Source: Sinonovacula constricta (taxonomy: Eukaryota > Mollusca > Bivalvia > Cardiida > Solecurtidae). Taken from it: 64,000 nucleotides of DNA. The notes beneath the pieces are model-generated. The model was given only the letters and a program-made list of their open reading frames with translations, ran no database searches and was not told where the DNA came from. Location of the stretch: NCBI GenBank assembly GCA_007844125.1, contig CM017557.1, positions 58,244,857 through 58,308,856 on the forward strand, in the 5' to 3' direction. This document shows, piece after piece, positions 1 through 10,769 of the stretch (the first letter of the stretch is position 1; every line of letters begins with the position of its first letter). Made by a program: the position numbers and the translations under genes.

Positions 1-11
1 TACTACTACTT

Positions 12-63
<52 letters not shown>
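1..63. repeat. (TAC)n trinucleotide microsatellite, cut by window start
   Basis: About 20 TAC/CTA triplets run from the first base with one interruption (TTC) near position 11 and another at the end. The true left end lies outside the window. Confidence 0.97.
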
Positions 64-68
<5 letters not shown>

Positions 69-1557
69 TTTCTAAACCCCCAAGTAAACATACTTCTCCA
101 ATAACTACAAAAAAATCAAATATCCTCTTTTTAACATTCTAACATGTTCTACTGAAAACTGTTTAAGCATTAATTTGTTCAGTTAATACATTTTAACTAA
201 GAAAGAGGACACAATGCTAAAAAATACCTTTTTGTCCTCAAAAATTCAATTACCATAGCTTCTCGTGTGTGACGCCTATTTTTGACGCAATACTGCGCAG
301 TCAAACATATCAATAAAACAAGAATAGAATTGGATATTACATTTTAGTAATGGGAGATGAATAAATAATGCTCCGGAATAAAAGAAAGAATTCAATTTAC
401 TTTCCATTTCAGGTCCCATTAATGGAATCAGTGTTATACAAAGAGAGGTCATTCGAGGCGACTACAGATACAAAAAAATCGGATTTGTCAATGATTTATG
501 TCTGTAAAATCCTGTAGTTCATTAGTGTTGGGCACAATGAAACAGTGTTTAGATTTAAAATTATGTGGTCAAACTATATATGTGGCATGACAGTTATAAT
601 TGTCTTTTATTTTTTTTTTTGAAAAACAACAACAACAACAACAAAACTATTTAGAATAGCATTTCAAATATTATGTAAGTTGTTAGCCAAGCTAGTTGGG
701 GCTTTGACAGTGAAATTAAGTACATATCTGTTTGCAAATGCTAAATTTACACCCTCAGTAGAATTTTTTTTTCTTTTGTTTTTCTCTTTTTTATGTGTTG
801 TAATTGCTCATTCAAGCGAAACGTAAGAAATGAATATCTGCTTCAATTCTAGTTGGTCCGTAAAGTTAAGCGTAAAATTATTATATTTTTACAAGGATAC
901 TTAAAATATTGTAAATACTTTTATATATACAAAAACGAATAGATGTATATAGTTGTGATTGTAGCCCTTAAAATATTTTAGGGACACGTTTTTGTTGTAG
1001 GCCCTTTCTAATGTGTGCCAACTGCCATCAGTTTGTCAACTGGTAATAACACGACTTCTTAAAGGAGAGCCTATGCAATAAATATTCTAACCGGTAATGA
1101 TGACGTAGCTTTCAAACACAACGTTTATTAAAATAGTATTATATTATGTTACATGTAGTAGATAATGACACGAGCTTTTGGAATACCCTGTTATATACAT
1201 TCAATTCGTAAATGTTAATTTAAATGATTTGATTGGATTTTTTATGATGCGAAATAAAAACAAGTTATATATCTGCGAACAGGCACCGCAAGAATCAATT
1301 TAAGGCCGAACAGGACAAGACTGATGCGAATCTATCACGAACTACATTTGTTATTTTATTAGATAACTCATTATTTCTTTATGTGTTTGTTGCTTTTGAT
1401 GCGTTTCTTTCTGTCGGTGCGGTGTTTTCTGTCTGCTATAAAACATCAGTCGAATTGGAATATAATATTTCATTGTAACCAGTGCTTAAGATCGCATATC
1501 CAACCAGACTACCACATTTGTTACTCACCCCAGAAATAACAACCGAAAAAATAAAAT
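64..1557. other. AT-rich non-coding DNA
   Basis: No open frame of note and no recognisable repeat apart from a short AAC run near 630-650. A stretch at about 495-540 resembles the DNA near 7,565-7,600 (shared words such as GTAGTTCATT), so this may be the tail of another copy of the segment duplicated at 7.2 and 15.3 kb; this is only a weak inference. Confidence 0.6.
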
Positions 1558-1689
1558 TTGTCCACGTATTTTTCTTTGTTGTGTAGGAGATTGGAGGTGG
1601 GGGTGGGGTCGGTGGGCTGTCCTACCAACAATAGCAATCACAGCAGGGTTTTCTGGCGAATGAGAATGTCACAACGTTTAATGAGGCAG

Positions 1690-1830
1690 AAACTCAACGA
1701 CAGTTCTAAATCTCTTGGGAGTTCAAGACAAAACCTGCATCTAAATTAAGCAGACACAAAATACCCACTTGATCGATGCAAGCATTGAGACACTAATCTT
1801 TAGTCATTGCGGCCCATGGTGCTTTAGGTC
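1690..1830 (+). repeat. Fragment of duplicated segment I (third, shortest copy)
   Basis: The stretch around 1,735-1,790 aligns by eye with 7,262-7,310 and with 15,425-15,460. Shared features are a GCATCTAAATTAAGCAGACAC-like word followed by a CTTGATCGATGCAAGCAT-like word, spaced alike in all three places. Similarity fades before the CT/GT tract at 2,022. This suggests a partial third copy, interrupted by the repeats that follow. The call rests on a short alignment. Confidence 0.45.
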
Positions 1831-2020
1831 AACGGTGTCCGAGCGACAGGGGCCTATCACAAGACTACAATCAAGGATATAGGACATTGTCATTCGCAAA
1901 AAATACAATACATTTTATTATCTTTTGTTTTTTTTCCAACATAAATCGATACAATCAAACAAAAAATCGATATTTACCTTGACATATGAATTGATATTGA
2001 TACATTTTCTTAAATATAAG

Positions 2021-2021
<1 letters not shown>

Positions 2022-2067
<46 letters not shown>

Positions 2068-2100
2068 GTGTTTGTGTGTGTGTGTATGTGTGTGTGTTTG
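2022..2100. repeat. Compound (CT)n(GT)n microsatellite
   Basis: A CT run (about 2,022-2,067, one TTT interruption) passes directly into a GT run (about 2,067-2,100) with two interruptions. The open frames on both strands here are low-complexity and not genes. Confidence 0.96.
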
Positions 2101-2235
2101 TACATACATACAACATCATACACCTAAAATGCATAAATATTTTTTTATTCATTTTTAACATCAGCTAACATACAAACAAATACGCATTCTATACAAACAT
2201 TCATCTTTCATACCAGGAGTAATATCCTTTGTCTT

Positions 2236-2454
2236 CTACCTACCTACCTACCTACTTACCTACCTACCTACCTACCTACCTACCTACCTACCTACCTACC
2301 TACCTACCTACCTACCTACCTACCTACCTACCTACATACCTACATACATACATACCTACCTACCTACCTACCTACCTACCTACCTACCTACTTACCTACC
2401 TACCTACTTACCTACCTGCATACATACCTACCTACATTCCTACCTACCTACCTA
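2236..2454. repeat. (CTAC)n tetranucleotide array
   Basis: About 220 bp of CTAC repeats with scattered CATA and CTTA variants, more frequent toward the right end. Read as protein it gives a YLPT repeat, a by-product of a period-4 array read in threes. No other coding sign. Confidence 0.97.
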
Positions 2455-3206
2455 TGCGTTATATTTATTTTCGAAGTCATCTACCTATGGGAAACTCAAT
2501 TTGAGAAAATAGCTTTCATTTTAAGTACACATCCCTGCAGTTTTGCCTGCCATCTTCTTTTTAAAACTGATTTTCCCACCGGAAGATATTAATAGATAAT
2601 AACTTTCATTCTATCTAATTATGAAAAATTAACTGAAACTTATTACATGGAACTTCGATAATTTCAATTGGTTTGTTAAATAATTTAACATTGACTGTAA
2701 CACTTACGTGCATATAAGTGTTGTTTAATTGATGAAACAAAGTTTGAAAAATATATAGAAAACAAATGATGAACAGTTATAATAATGAATTGTTAATGTC
2801 TAGAATGTGAATAAACACAGTATACTATAAAATGAAATACCATTTTCATTTTATTAAAATTAAATACCTTCTGTCCATTAATTCTAGTTATATGTGTTAA
2901 CCGTTGTAGTTATACATGTTTTAAACTCAAATCGCTTGCTTAGTTATCTGATAACAAGAACTAGGATAGATTATAGAAAATATAGTTACAAAACAAGAGG
3001 CCGTCAGAGACGGGTGATGCTCCCCGAATGGGTACTTTGTCAAAAAAAGGTTAGTTGTATGAATATTGAGGTTTATTTTGAAAATGTTGTAGTACTATGA
3101 AATCAGACATAAACAAACCTGCATCTATGAAGATTTATTACAGTAGACCATATTTCAACGATAAAAAACAAAGGGCAATGACTTAACAAGAGCCGGTCAA
3201 ACCGCT

Positions 3207-4500
3207 GTGACCTTGACCTTCAAGGTAGGGACCCAAATGTTGCGCGTGACACGTTGTCTCAACATGGTGGTCATTTCTGTGAAATAGTTTCGAAATCCGA
3301 CTTCAAATAACAAAGTTATGGGCCGGACACGATTTTGCTGCAAGGTCGCGGTGTGACCTTGACCTTCAAGGTAGGGACTTAAATGTTGCGCGCGACACGT
3401 CGTCTCAACATGTTGGTCATTTCTGTGAAATAGTTTCGAAATCCGACTTCAAATAACGAAGTTATGGGCCGGACACGATTTTTCTGCAAGGTCGCGGTGT
3501 GACCTTGACCTTCAAGGTAGGGACTTAAATGTTGCGCGCGACACGTCGTCTCAACATGTTGGTCATTTCTGTGAAATAGTTTCGAAATCCGACTTCAAAT
3601 AACGAAGTTATGGGCCGGACACGATTTGGCTGCAAGGTCACGCTGTGACCTTGACCTTCAAGGTAGGGACCCAAATGTTGCGCGCGACACGTCGTCTCAA
3701 CATGGTGGTCATTTCTGTGAAATAGATTCAAAATCCGACTTCAAATAACGAAGTTATGGGCCGGACACGATTTTTCTGCAAGGTCACGCTGTGACCTTGA
3801 CCTTCAAGGTAGGGACCCAAATGTTGCGCGCGACACGTCGTCTCAACATGGTGGTCATTTCTGTGAAATAGTTTCGAAATCCGACTTCAAATAACGAAGT
3901 TATGGGCCGGACACGATTTGGCTGCAAGGTCACGCTGTGACCTTGACCTTCAAGGTAGGGACCAAAATGTTGCACGCGACACGTCGTCTCAACATGGTGG
4001 TCATTTCTGTGAAATAGTTTCGAAATCCGACTTCAAATAACGAAGTTATGGGCCGGACACGATTTGGCTGCAAGGTCACGCTGTGACCTTGACCTTCAAG
4101 GTAGGGACCCAAATGTTGCGCGCGACACGTCGTCTCAACATGGTGGTCATTTCTGTGAAATAGTTTCGAAATCCGACTTCAAATAACGAAGTTATGGGCC
4201 GGACACGATTTGGCTGCAAGGTCACGCTGTGACCTTGACCTTCAAGGTAGGGACCCAAATTTTGCGCGTGACACGTCGTCTCAACATAGTGGTCATTTCT
4301 GTGAAATAGTTTCGAAATCCGACTTCAAATAACGAAGTTATGGGCCGGACACGATTTTGCTGCAAGGTCACGCTGTGACCTTGACCTTCAAGGTAGGGAC
4401 CCAAATGTTGCGCGCGACACGTCGTCTCAACATGGTGGTCATTTCTGTAAAATAGTTTCGAAATTCGACTTCAAATAACGAAGTTATGGGCCGGACACGA
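3207..4500 (+). repeat. Nine-unit 146-bp tandem array (core repeats of the pearl-like element)
   Basis: Units begin with GTGACCTTGACCTTCAAGGT at 3207, 3353, 3499, 3645, 3791, 3937, 4083, 4229 and 4375. Every spacing is exactly 146 bp, so there is no net indel between units; the last unit stops after about 126 bp. Units 2 and 3 share variants (ACTTAAATG, CATGTTGG) not found in units 4-9, so they are local duplicates. The array is CpG-rich (GCGCGCGACACGTCG) against an AT-rich background. 146 is not a multiple of three, so the overlapping ~60-residue minus-strand frames recur with each unit and are shadows of the repeat. Confidence 0.98.
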
Positions 4501-4505
4501 ATGGG

Positions 4506-4559
4506 ACGTACGGACGGACTGACGGACTGACGGACTGACTGACGGACGGACGGACGGAC
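4506..4559. repeat. ACGG/ACTG microsatellite at the end of the pearl-like element
   Basis: GTACGGACGGACTGACGG-type tetranucleotide repeats sit between the last 146-bp unit and the terminal hairpin, the usual position in pearl elements. Confidence 0.9.
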
Positions 4560-4573
4560 AAGGCGGCGACTAT

Positions 4574-4600
4574 ATGCTCCCCCGAAAGTTTTCGGGGAGC
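4574..4600. other. Terminal hairpin of the pearl-like element
   Basis: GCTCCCCCGAAA and TTTTCGGGGAGC can pair over 11-12 bp with one extra C and a tiny loop. A 3' hairpin close to the end is a Helitron/Helentron hallmark and is proposed to act as the termination signal of rolling-circle copying. That role here is inference. Confidence 0.75.
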
Positions 4601-4612
4601 ATAAAAAGAGAA

Positions 4613-6125
4613 GGATGTGAAACAGCCAATGTGCCGTAGAGAGCATGCACTCTAAACAAAAAAAACTAAACATGCATTGTTGATTAATTACATAAACATT
4701 TGGCAGTAACAAACCATAACTCTGATAGGAAGTAGAGTTTTTGCTTCTTTGTTTTCTTTGCTCTCTGCTACAGGTTAGATGCCACTAAATACGTTCGCTC
4801 TATATTATACATGTATACTGAATCACGAAAGGGTGAAAACAAATTGCACTAAGACCAAGTTATGATGGACCCCGTAACCATATATAGGTGAAAAGACCCA
4901 GAAATAAGTAAACTTTTGCAGCTAGTAAGAAGGTTCTGCTTCATAGAATGCAGATACCGCTAAATTGCCAGTCGGTATTCCCCAAATTTCAGTGAAATGT
5001 GTACTTCCAGTAAAAGTAGATCAGTGCATTACTGTGCATAGGTGTACAACATTCTTGCTTTCTTTTAATTTTAAATTGTTTCGGCTTTCGTTTGACCCCA
5101 AAGAATTAATAGTATCTTCAAAATAGGAAATGTAATGCCAAAAATTACATACTGTTACTAAAGGAAAAAGTCCATGACAAAGGTTCTACTTCCGGTCGGT
5201 ATTTAGTGTGGCCATCCTTACATCTGTATTTGCAAACTGCGTTTGTAACACCGGTATAGTCAGTTACTTTTGTTAGACGATACTTCACCACACTGCTGCG
5301 AATTTCTAAAAATGCCAGCTATGTTTTGGTTATTGCAAGCTACACATTAATGTTGCAAGCTCAAAAAGGGAATACTCAGTTCTTTTCTCTATAATGGTCT
5401 CACAAAAAAATGAGTTTTCCTGTTTTTGCCTGCTACACTGTTGTCCCTATAGGAAATGCATTTCATAAGAGGCACTGCTCTCCAGAGCTCTTCTTAGTCC
5501 GATAAATTTGTGTAAGACAAGCTAATAAATAATGTGTTAATTATTTGAAGAGTCTGGCTCCTTTACCAGGGTTGACATAACACACGTTAAAAGTCACCAT
5601 CCTTTGCTAACATGTCATGCAAAAAAAAAACATTTTTCTGGCATGGGTTCCATTACACAAGGTCATTCAAGAGTGAAACCAGATTCATCATAAAAAAGCA
5701 GGTTTGAACAGAGTGTCAGTGAGTAAATATTTTACCGAATGTAATGCATAAAAGCTATATATCAAAACATTATTAATAGGATCGTGAATAATTAGTTTAT
5801 ATCTTAAATAATTAAATTCTGTTCTCGTTACTTTAGGACAATTTTCTCGGTAAATCTTAGCGAACTGGGGATAATATGTTAAGCATCTATGTCCATGCTT
5901 CTTTCATGAGACGTATTAAATTGAAATTTTATCATTTGTGGCCCTTGACAGCTATTGTCGTAAATATGACGTTAAGGGTGTGGTACATTTTAATTGCAAA
6001 TCAGTTGATTTGAATCGTCAGTTGAATGCTACAGTTCTAATGACAAGAAGAAACTTTAAGTAACTTAAAAAGTGCCATAAATGTACTACATTTTGGTTTT
6101 GTGATCTTTTATAAAATTGTTAGGT
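4613..6125. other. AT-rich non-coding DNA
   Basis: No convincing open frame and no recognised element. A 10-base A run occurs near 5,621. I see nothing further. Confidence 0.6.
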
Positions 6126-6129
6126 GTTT

Positions 6130-6535
6130 TGATGGTCATTATTTATACCCAAAACATAGATTAACCCATATACGAAGGAGTGAATGTCATGATTTACACC
6201 CAAAACATAACTTATCACATTTATGAAAGAGTCAATGTCAAGATTTACGCCGAAGACATAATTTCAAATTTAAGGAGCAAATGTTATGATTTACACCCAA
6301 AACCTAACTCATCCCATTTACAAAGGAGTACGTGTCATGATTCACACCCAAAACATAACGAAACATTTACGAAAGAGTGAATGCCATGATTTACATACAA
6401 AACATAAGTTAGCCCATTTACGAAGGAGTAAATGTCATGATTCAAAACCAAAATATAACTTAAATTATTTACGAAGGAGTACGTGTCATGATTCACACCC
6501 AAAATATAACTTAACTTATTTACGAAGGAGTAAAT
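6130..6535 (+). repeat. 51-bp degenerate minisatellite, about 8 copies
   Basis: The word (C)GAAGGAG or GAAAGAG ends at 6180, 6231, 6277, 6328, 6377, 6428, 6479 and 6530, giving spacings of 51, 46, 51, 49, 51, 51 and 51. Each unit reads roughly AATGTCATGATTTACACCC, then AAAACATAACTTA, then ACGAAGGAGT. Because 51 is a multiple of three, two overlapping plus-strand frames (6,180-6,380 and 6,286-6,609) stay open and encode a degenerate 17-residue repeat (CHDSHPKHN-like). Indels break the phase in the third and fifth units, which argues against selection on a protein. Confidence 0.93.
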
Positions 6536-6810
6536 TGTTCGTTTCGCATCAAGTGGGAATTAACGACAAATATATAATCCACAAACAGAACAAAAATCAT
6601 GGCTATTAGATATTAATTGTTATACCATCTAAACTAGCAAAACAAAAATAAATAAAAAAATACTCAGACTGAAACATCATGCATATCGATAGTTGCATAC
6701 TTTTACATGTAGCTTGTACTACTTTTACTACATGTTCTTTTGTTATCGTCTGTAATCTTTTTATTGCTTTTAGCTATTTTGTTAGGTATAATAACAATTA
6801 GATTTTTGGA

Positions 6811-6812
<2 letters not shown>

Positions 6813-6883
<71 letters not shown>
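6813..6883. repeat. (TA)n dinucleotide tract
   Basis: About 35 uninterrupted TA pairs; the YIYI stretch in the overlapping frame is this repeat. Confidence 0.98.
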
Positions 6884-6884
<1 letters not shown>

Positions 6885-7189
6885 CAAAGTACTTTAGATC
6901 CTATATTAATATTCAATCAGTGCAACAACGTGCTAGAAATGACAATCGGAGGTCTCCAACTGCCTTGTTATCTTTATATGCATGTCTTAGTGGACTAGAA
7001 TTAAATAACTATTCGGACAACCTTGACACAGAACGGAAAGTGGATTTAATAGAAGGATATTATTGTACCTCTTCAAATATTTCATCAGCGTATGTCATGT
7101 GTAGTTTACAACTCCTTAATTATCAACCATTATAATAATACTCCCTTGCTATGCCATTGTGTTCACTTTTCAATGAGTCGCCTATAAGT

Positions 7190-9400
7190 TGATGATAGTT
7201 TCGCTCATGTCTAAAGAGGCACGGCGCCAAACATTGACCTTAAAGCGCTGGAGATTTCGAGACCTGTATCTAAATGAAGTAGACACGTAAAATACCTTGG
7301 TCGATACAAGCAATGTAACAACAATGTAGTTAATTCTTCTTTCCGTGTTTTTGTGTGTGGTTCGTTTAGAATGCCATCTTAGATGTTTGAAGGTCGATCA
7401 CGCTGCATAGAATTTTCTCAGTCTTGTAAGGACTCTTATTTACTTCGATGTAAACAGTTTCTTTGTGTTTAAAATGGCATATAACCTTTTTCGTTTATGT
7501 GTAAATTCAAAAGGTTCGTTTTCAAAGAAATGTCTGATGTCATTAATGCAAGGCGTGGTATGCTACTGTAAACCCCAGTAGTTCATTTAATCAGTGCCAT
7601 ACACTAAAGTTGAAGATCAAAATTGACCCAAAACATTAGCTGCCCAATGCACTGGTATGGTGTATAGCAGTATGCAAAAAAAAAGATTGAATACAAGAGA
7701 AATATCGATAAGCTATCTCGAATACTGGCTGCCTGTTACAACAGAGAGAATACGCTATTTCTTTCGGAAATTGGATTTTGGAACTCACAGATTGTTTACT
7801 ACTTTACATCAAAGATGCCAATACACTATTTGTGCCATCGTGCTTGGTTTTAAAACTTGCAGAGCCTGTAAGGAAAGATACAACATTACTATTGTCGAGA
7901 GACTTCAATCGCTGCCTTCAAATCACCATATGATCCCAGAGTCATATTTCGATATACAGTTCGTTGGCATATAGGTCGATGAATTGCTATTATCAAGCAT
8001 AACTATTTGTCTTGTCTAAGATATTACGAAATTTGGCTTATACCTGGTTGTGTTACATTTAATATGAATATGTTTCTCCCGTAAAGGGGACGACAAAATT
8101 AATTGCTGACCTGACGTTATGGAAAACATGTGTTTCAAATTTTCTACATATTTAAGATCGAAACTTTGGTACATCACTGCTTAAACATGTAGATACATTT
8201 ATATTTTGTTGCACATATATGCATTTTTTGTTATTTATGATTTAACAAAGGCTTTAATATTTCTAAACCTATTTATTGTCGATTGGGAAACAAGTTCTTT
8301 CAACTTATATTAATACAGCCCGACTTCCCACTTCCTAGATAGAACCAGTAATCAGGTACTGAGTACCTGGAGCAATGCTCACAACATAGTTTTACTCAAT
8401 AACTAACAACATTTGGGTTGAGAGTTCGAACTATGGACACTCCGATCCGGATCGCAACCACAATACCACGGACGGCCAAAGCTCAGGCCGCCTATTGTTG
8501 ACAACTTCATTTTGTTAAAATTAATATGAAATAAAAATATACAAAGACTCTTTTTACCTCATATGTGTATTCTTGTAAAATCAAACCGAATGATTCTCAA
8601 GGTATTATTGGCACGACCAGGCTACAATCTAACGTAAAAATTTTAGAAACCAAAAAACATAGTTCAATCCAAAAAGCTTCAGTGTCAATACATGTTGAAA
8701 CATTTCTTTTCCTGGATTTTTTTCTTCTTCTTCACTAGGATATGTTCGTGTCAGAATCTAATAGACGAGACAAGACTCTAATGGCTGTGCGCCATATATA
8801 TAAATAAAGGACAACTTTTAGGTATGTCCCAATATAATTATTCCATTACTTCATTTCTGTACGTGCTAATTATTTTATTACACTAAGATAAGATGTTACT
8901 TGTTATCTTCGAATAAATCTCAAGAAACTACGTTGTATGGAAGAAAGCGTAAACAACGAAAAACTGTTCTGAGTATTCCATAACTGATTCTATATGAAAC
9001 AATGGACAAATGAGAGTTTTGTTTGAAATCGGTACGACGGTTTGACCATATGACATGAGAGGAGCAATGCTTTCTGTTCATTCTTTGCCCCTTAAGTGCA
9101 TATACAAGAGCCACGTGTACCAAAGCGAGGCTTTGACATTCCGCCAAAAATTACATGTAAATGTTCGTATAAAAATCCCTCAGTTGATGGGCGTCAAGGT
9201 AAAATGAATTTAATATTGTTAAAGCTCTAAATCTGTAACTGGATTCAGAAAACAGATATGAGTCAGAATTTGTATATATCTTCGCTTACAAGCACAGTGA
9301 AAAGACATTTGCCGTTTTTGATACGTAGACCAAAAGATTTTCTGTGACATGAAACAAGATATTGATAAGAACAGAGGATAACAAAACGGAATATAATACC
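7190..9400 (+). repeat. Duplicated segment I, copy 1 (pairs with 15.3-17.8 kb)
   Basis: Several anchors align in the same order with the second copy: TTGAAGGTCGATCAC at 7,388 and 15,532; the stretch from TATCTCGAATACTGGCTGCC (7,711) to ACTTTACAT (7,810) with 16,297-16,399; GCAGAGCCTGTAAGG (7,859) with GCAGGGCCTGTTTT (16,448); TTGACATTCCGCCAA at 9,134 and 17,611; and GGATAACAAAACGG (9,375) with 17,791. Spacing is similar, so this is one duplication rather than unrelated repeats. A SINE (8,318-8,492) lies inside this copy only. The 105-residue open frame at 7,657-7,974 lies in the best-conserved part, but the partner copy has an in-frame stop there. Confidence 0.7.
8318..8492 (-). mobile_element. 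tRNA-derived SINE-like element (minus strand)
   Basis: On the minus strand a box-A-like stretch (TGGTATTGTGGTTGCG, complement of about 8,454-8,469) lies about 45 bp ahead of a box-B-like AGTTCGAACTC (complement of 8,421-8,432). These are the two internal pol III promoter elements of a tRNA-derived SINE head. A body of about 100 bp follows, holding an AGGTACTGAGTACCT palindrome, and ends near 8,318. Its body differs from the SINEs at 19.8, 27.5 and 40.8 kb. Target duplications were not found. Confidence 0.5.
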
Positions 9401-9456
9401 GACGAAAAATACTTTGCAAATGGGAAATGCAATTAACATTCATGTCTTCTAATTGT

Positions 9457-9530
9457 GCTACTATTACTACTATCGCTACTACTACTACTCTCTCAACAAC
9501 AGCAACTACTACTACTATACTACTACAACT
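9457..9530. repeat. (ACT)n/(TAC)n imperfect trinucleotide tract
   Basis: Mostly ACT triplets with CTC and AACAAC interruptions. It generates several overlapping low-complexity frames (poly-T, poly-Y) on the plus strand and a V/I-rich one on the minus strand, none of which is a credible gene. Confidence 0.9.
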
Positions 9531-9993
9531 TCTGATAATAAAAATGATGATGGTGCGGAGGTGGATAATGATGATCACCACTTTGACCACTTTTTCCCAT
9601 GGAAAAAAAAACAGTTTACAAAAATCAATTGTTTTTAATACTATCATTGTAAGGTTTTTGTTATTTATGTTACATGCAGATATATGCCATACTTCTGAGT
9701 TATTTCGGCAAATAATTAGGCATCGTCTGGTTATTGAATCTCTGAGGTTAAATGAAGTAGTTGGAAAGATTCAAGCCCGGGTTGTCAACATGTTTAGTTT
9801 GACATAATTGCTGAGTTTTTCAATTGAAATGTATTTTGTAAATACAAGACATCTCAGTTTACGTGTATTTCTGCTGTCGTAAATTAGTCTAGGGCAATGA
9901 AACTTACACGATGTATGATTTACGTGGTAGCAGTGAAAATGCTTTCTTAACAAACACAGTTAGCACAATCATTGGACAATATGTTTTAGCAAA

Positions 9994-10033
9994 ACAATAA
10001 TAACAACAACAACATCAACAACAACAAACAAGC
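9994..10033. repeat. (AAC)n-rich tract
   Basis: ACAATAATAACAACAACAAC followed by more AAC and ATC triplets; simple repeat. Confidence 0.85.
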
Positions 10034-10099
10034 ATCAACATTTCCTTTAATCTAAAAATAAGTTAAGGCAGCTCTTCGTGTTTGTCACGTATGACATCT

Positions 10100-10355
10100 G
10101 GTGTTTATCGTACCACCGACGATATTTCCTTTATCTTCGGACGTTATCAACTTGAACCATATAAAGTGCTGCTTTCACTATGTATAACACTGCTCGAACA
10201 TGAGTCTGACATCAATCAGACCACACGTAGAACTACACTAATATTTGCTTCAGATTCAGCAATCGAACTACAAGATACCTCACTACCATTTTAACGACTT
10301 TGGAATCTCGCACTCCGTGTTTGAACATGGCACGCCCCACACATGTAGCAGTAGA
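10100..10355 (-). mobile_element. SINE, family S2, minus-strand copy
   Basis: The reverse complement aligns with the SINE at 40,834-41,140: AAAGTCGTTAAAA then a TAGT block, then GTAGTTCTACG, GTGTGGT, a CATAGTGAAAGCAGCAC word and a GGTGG(T)ACGATAA end, all in the same order. The tRNA-like head (about 10,300-10,355) is decayed: box B has become TGTTCAAACAC. The open frame at 10,082-10,294 lies antisense to it and is not a gene. Confidence 0.72.
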
Positions 10356-10594
10356 ACAGACTAATTAATATACGTCAGTCTATCCAGATTTTGAAAATGC
10401 GATCATCCAAGAAAACTTTTTAGTAATGTTTAAATTATCAATCATGTGTTTTCACGTTATGAATCACAAAAACGTAACATATGTTCATTTTTGACAGTGT
10501 ATATTAAATAATTACATAATTGTTTAACGTTGTCGTAAATTTATGTCTAAATCTCAAGATAACTTCGTTTGCATTTGTTTGTCCGGTATGAACG

Positions 10595-10765
10595 ATATTG
10601 TTGAACGTATCACTAACAGTATTCAATTATATGAAGACTCTGTCTACTTGAAGTATATTTAGTGCTGCCATCACTATGTCTAACATTGCTTGAACATGAT
10701 CCTTACATCAAGCTACCACAAGCGGAACTACACTAATATTTTCTCTCTGTTATCATCGTGAGACA
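10595..10765 (-). mobile_element. SINE, family S2, partial minus-strand copy
   Basis: The reverse complement carries GTGTAGTTCCGC, GTGGTAGC, GACATAGTGATGGCAGCAC and a TACTTCAAGTAGAC block, matching the 3' two thirds of the S2 copies at 10,100 and 40,834. The tRNA head is missing or unrecognisable. Confidence 0.65.
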
Positions 10766-10769
10766 TCCC

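Larger units (their letters stand above)
2993..4612 (+). mobile_element. Pearl-like non-autonomous Helentron-type element with internal tandem array
   Basis: The element appears to start at AACAAGAGGCCGTCAG (about 2,993) and to end just after a near-perfect hairpin at 4,574-4,600 (GCTCCCCCGAAA / TTTTCGGGGAGC). A subterminal word near the left end (ATGCTCCCCGAA, 3,018-3,029) is the inverse of the right hairpin arm. Between them lie a unique leader of about 210 bp, nine 146-bp units, and an ACGG/ACTG tetranucleotide tract (4,506-4,559). This order (leader, core repeats, ACGG microsatellite, hairpin end) is the layout known for bivalve pearl elements, which are regarded as non-autonomous Helentrons. 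There is no coding sequence. No target duplication is expected for this class and none was seen. The exact left end is uncertain. Confidence 0.8.

Noticed and set aside
3525..4712. Chain of similar ~60-residue minus-strand proteins
   Set aside because: They recur every 146 bp as shadows of the tandem units.
6740..7135. 131-residue frame with a hydrophobic start
   Set aside because: About a third is the TA tract (YIYI repeat); the remainder shows no domain.
9219..9807. Overlapping plus and minus frames of 126-142 residues
   Set aside because: They depend on an ACT-rich tract and give low-complexity protein.
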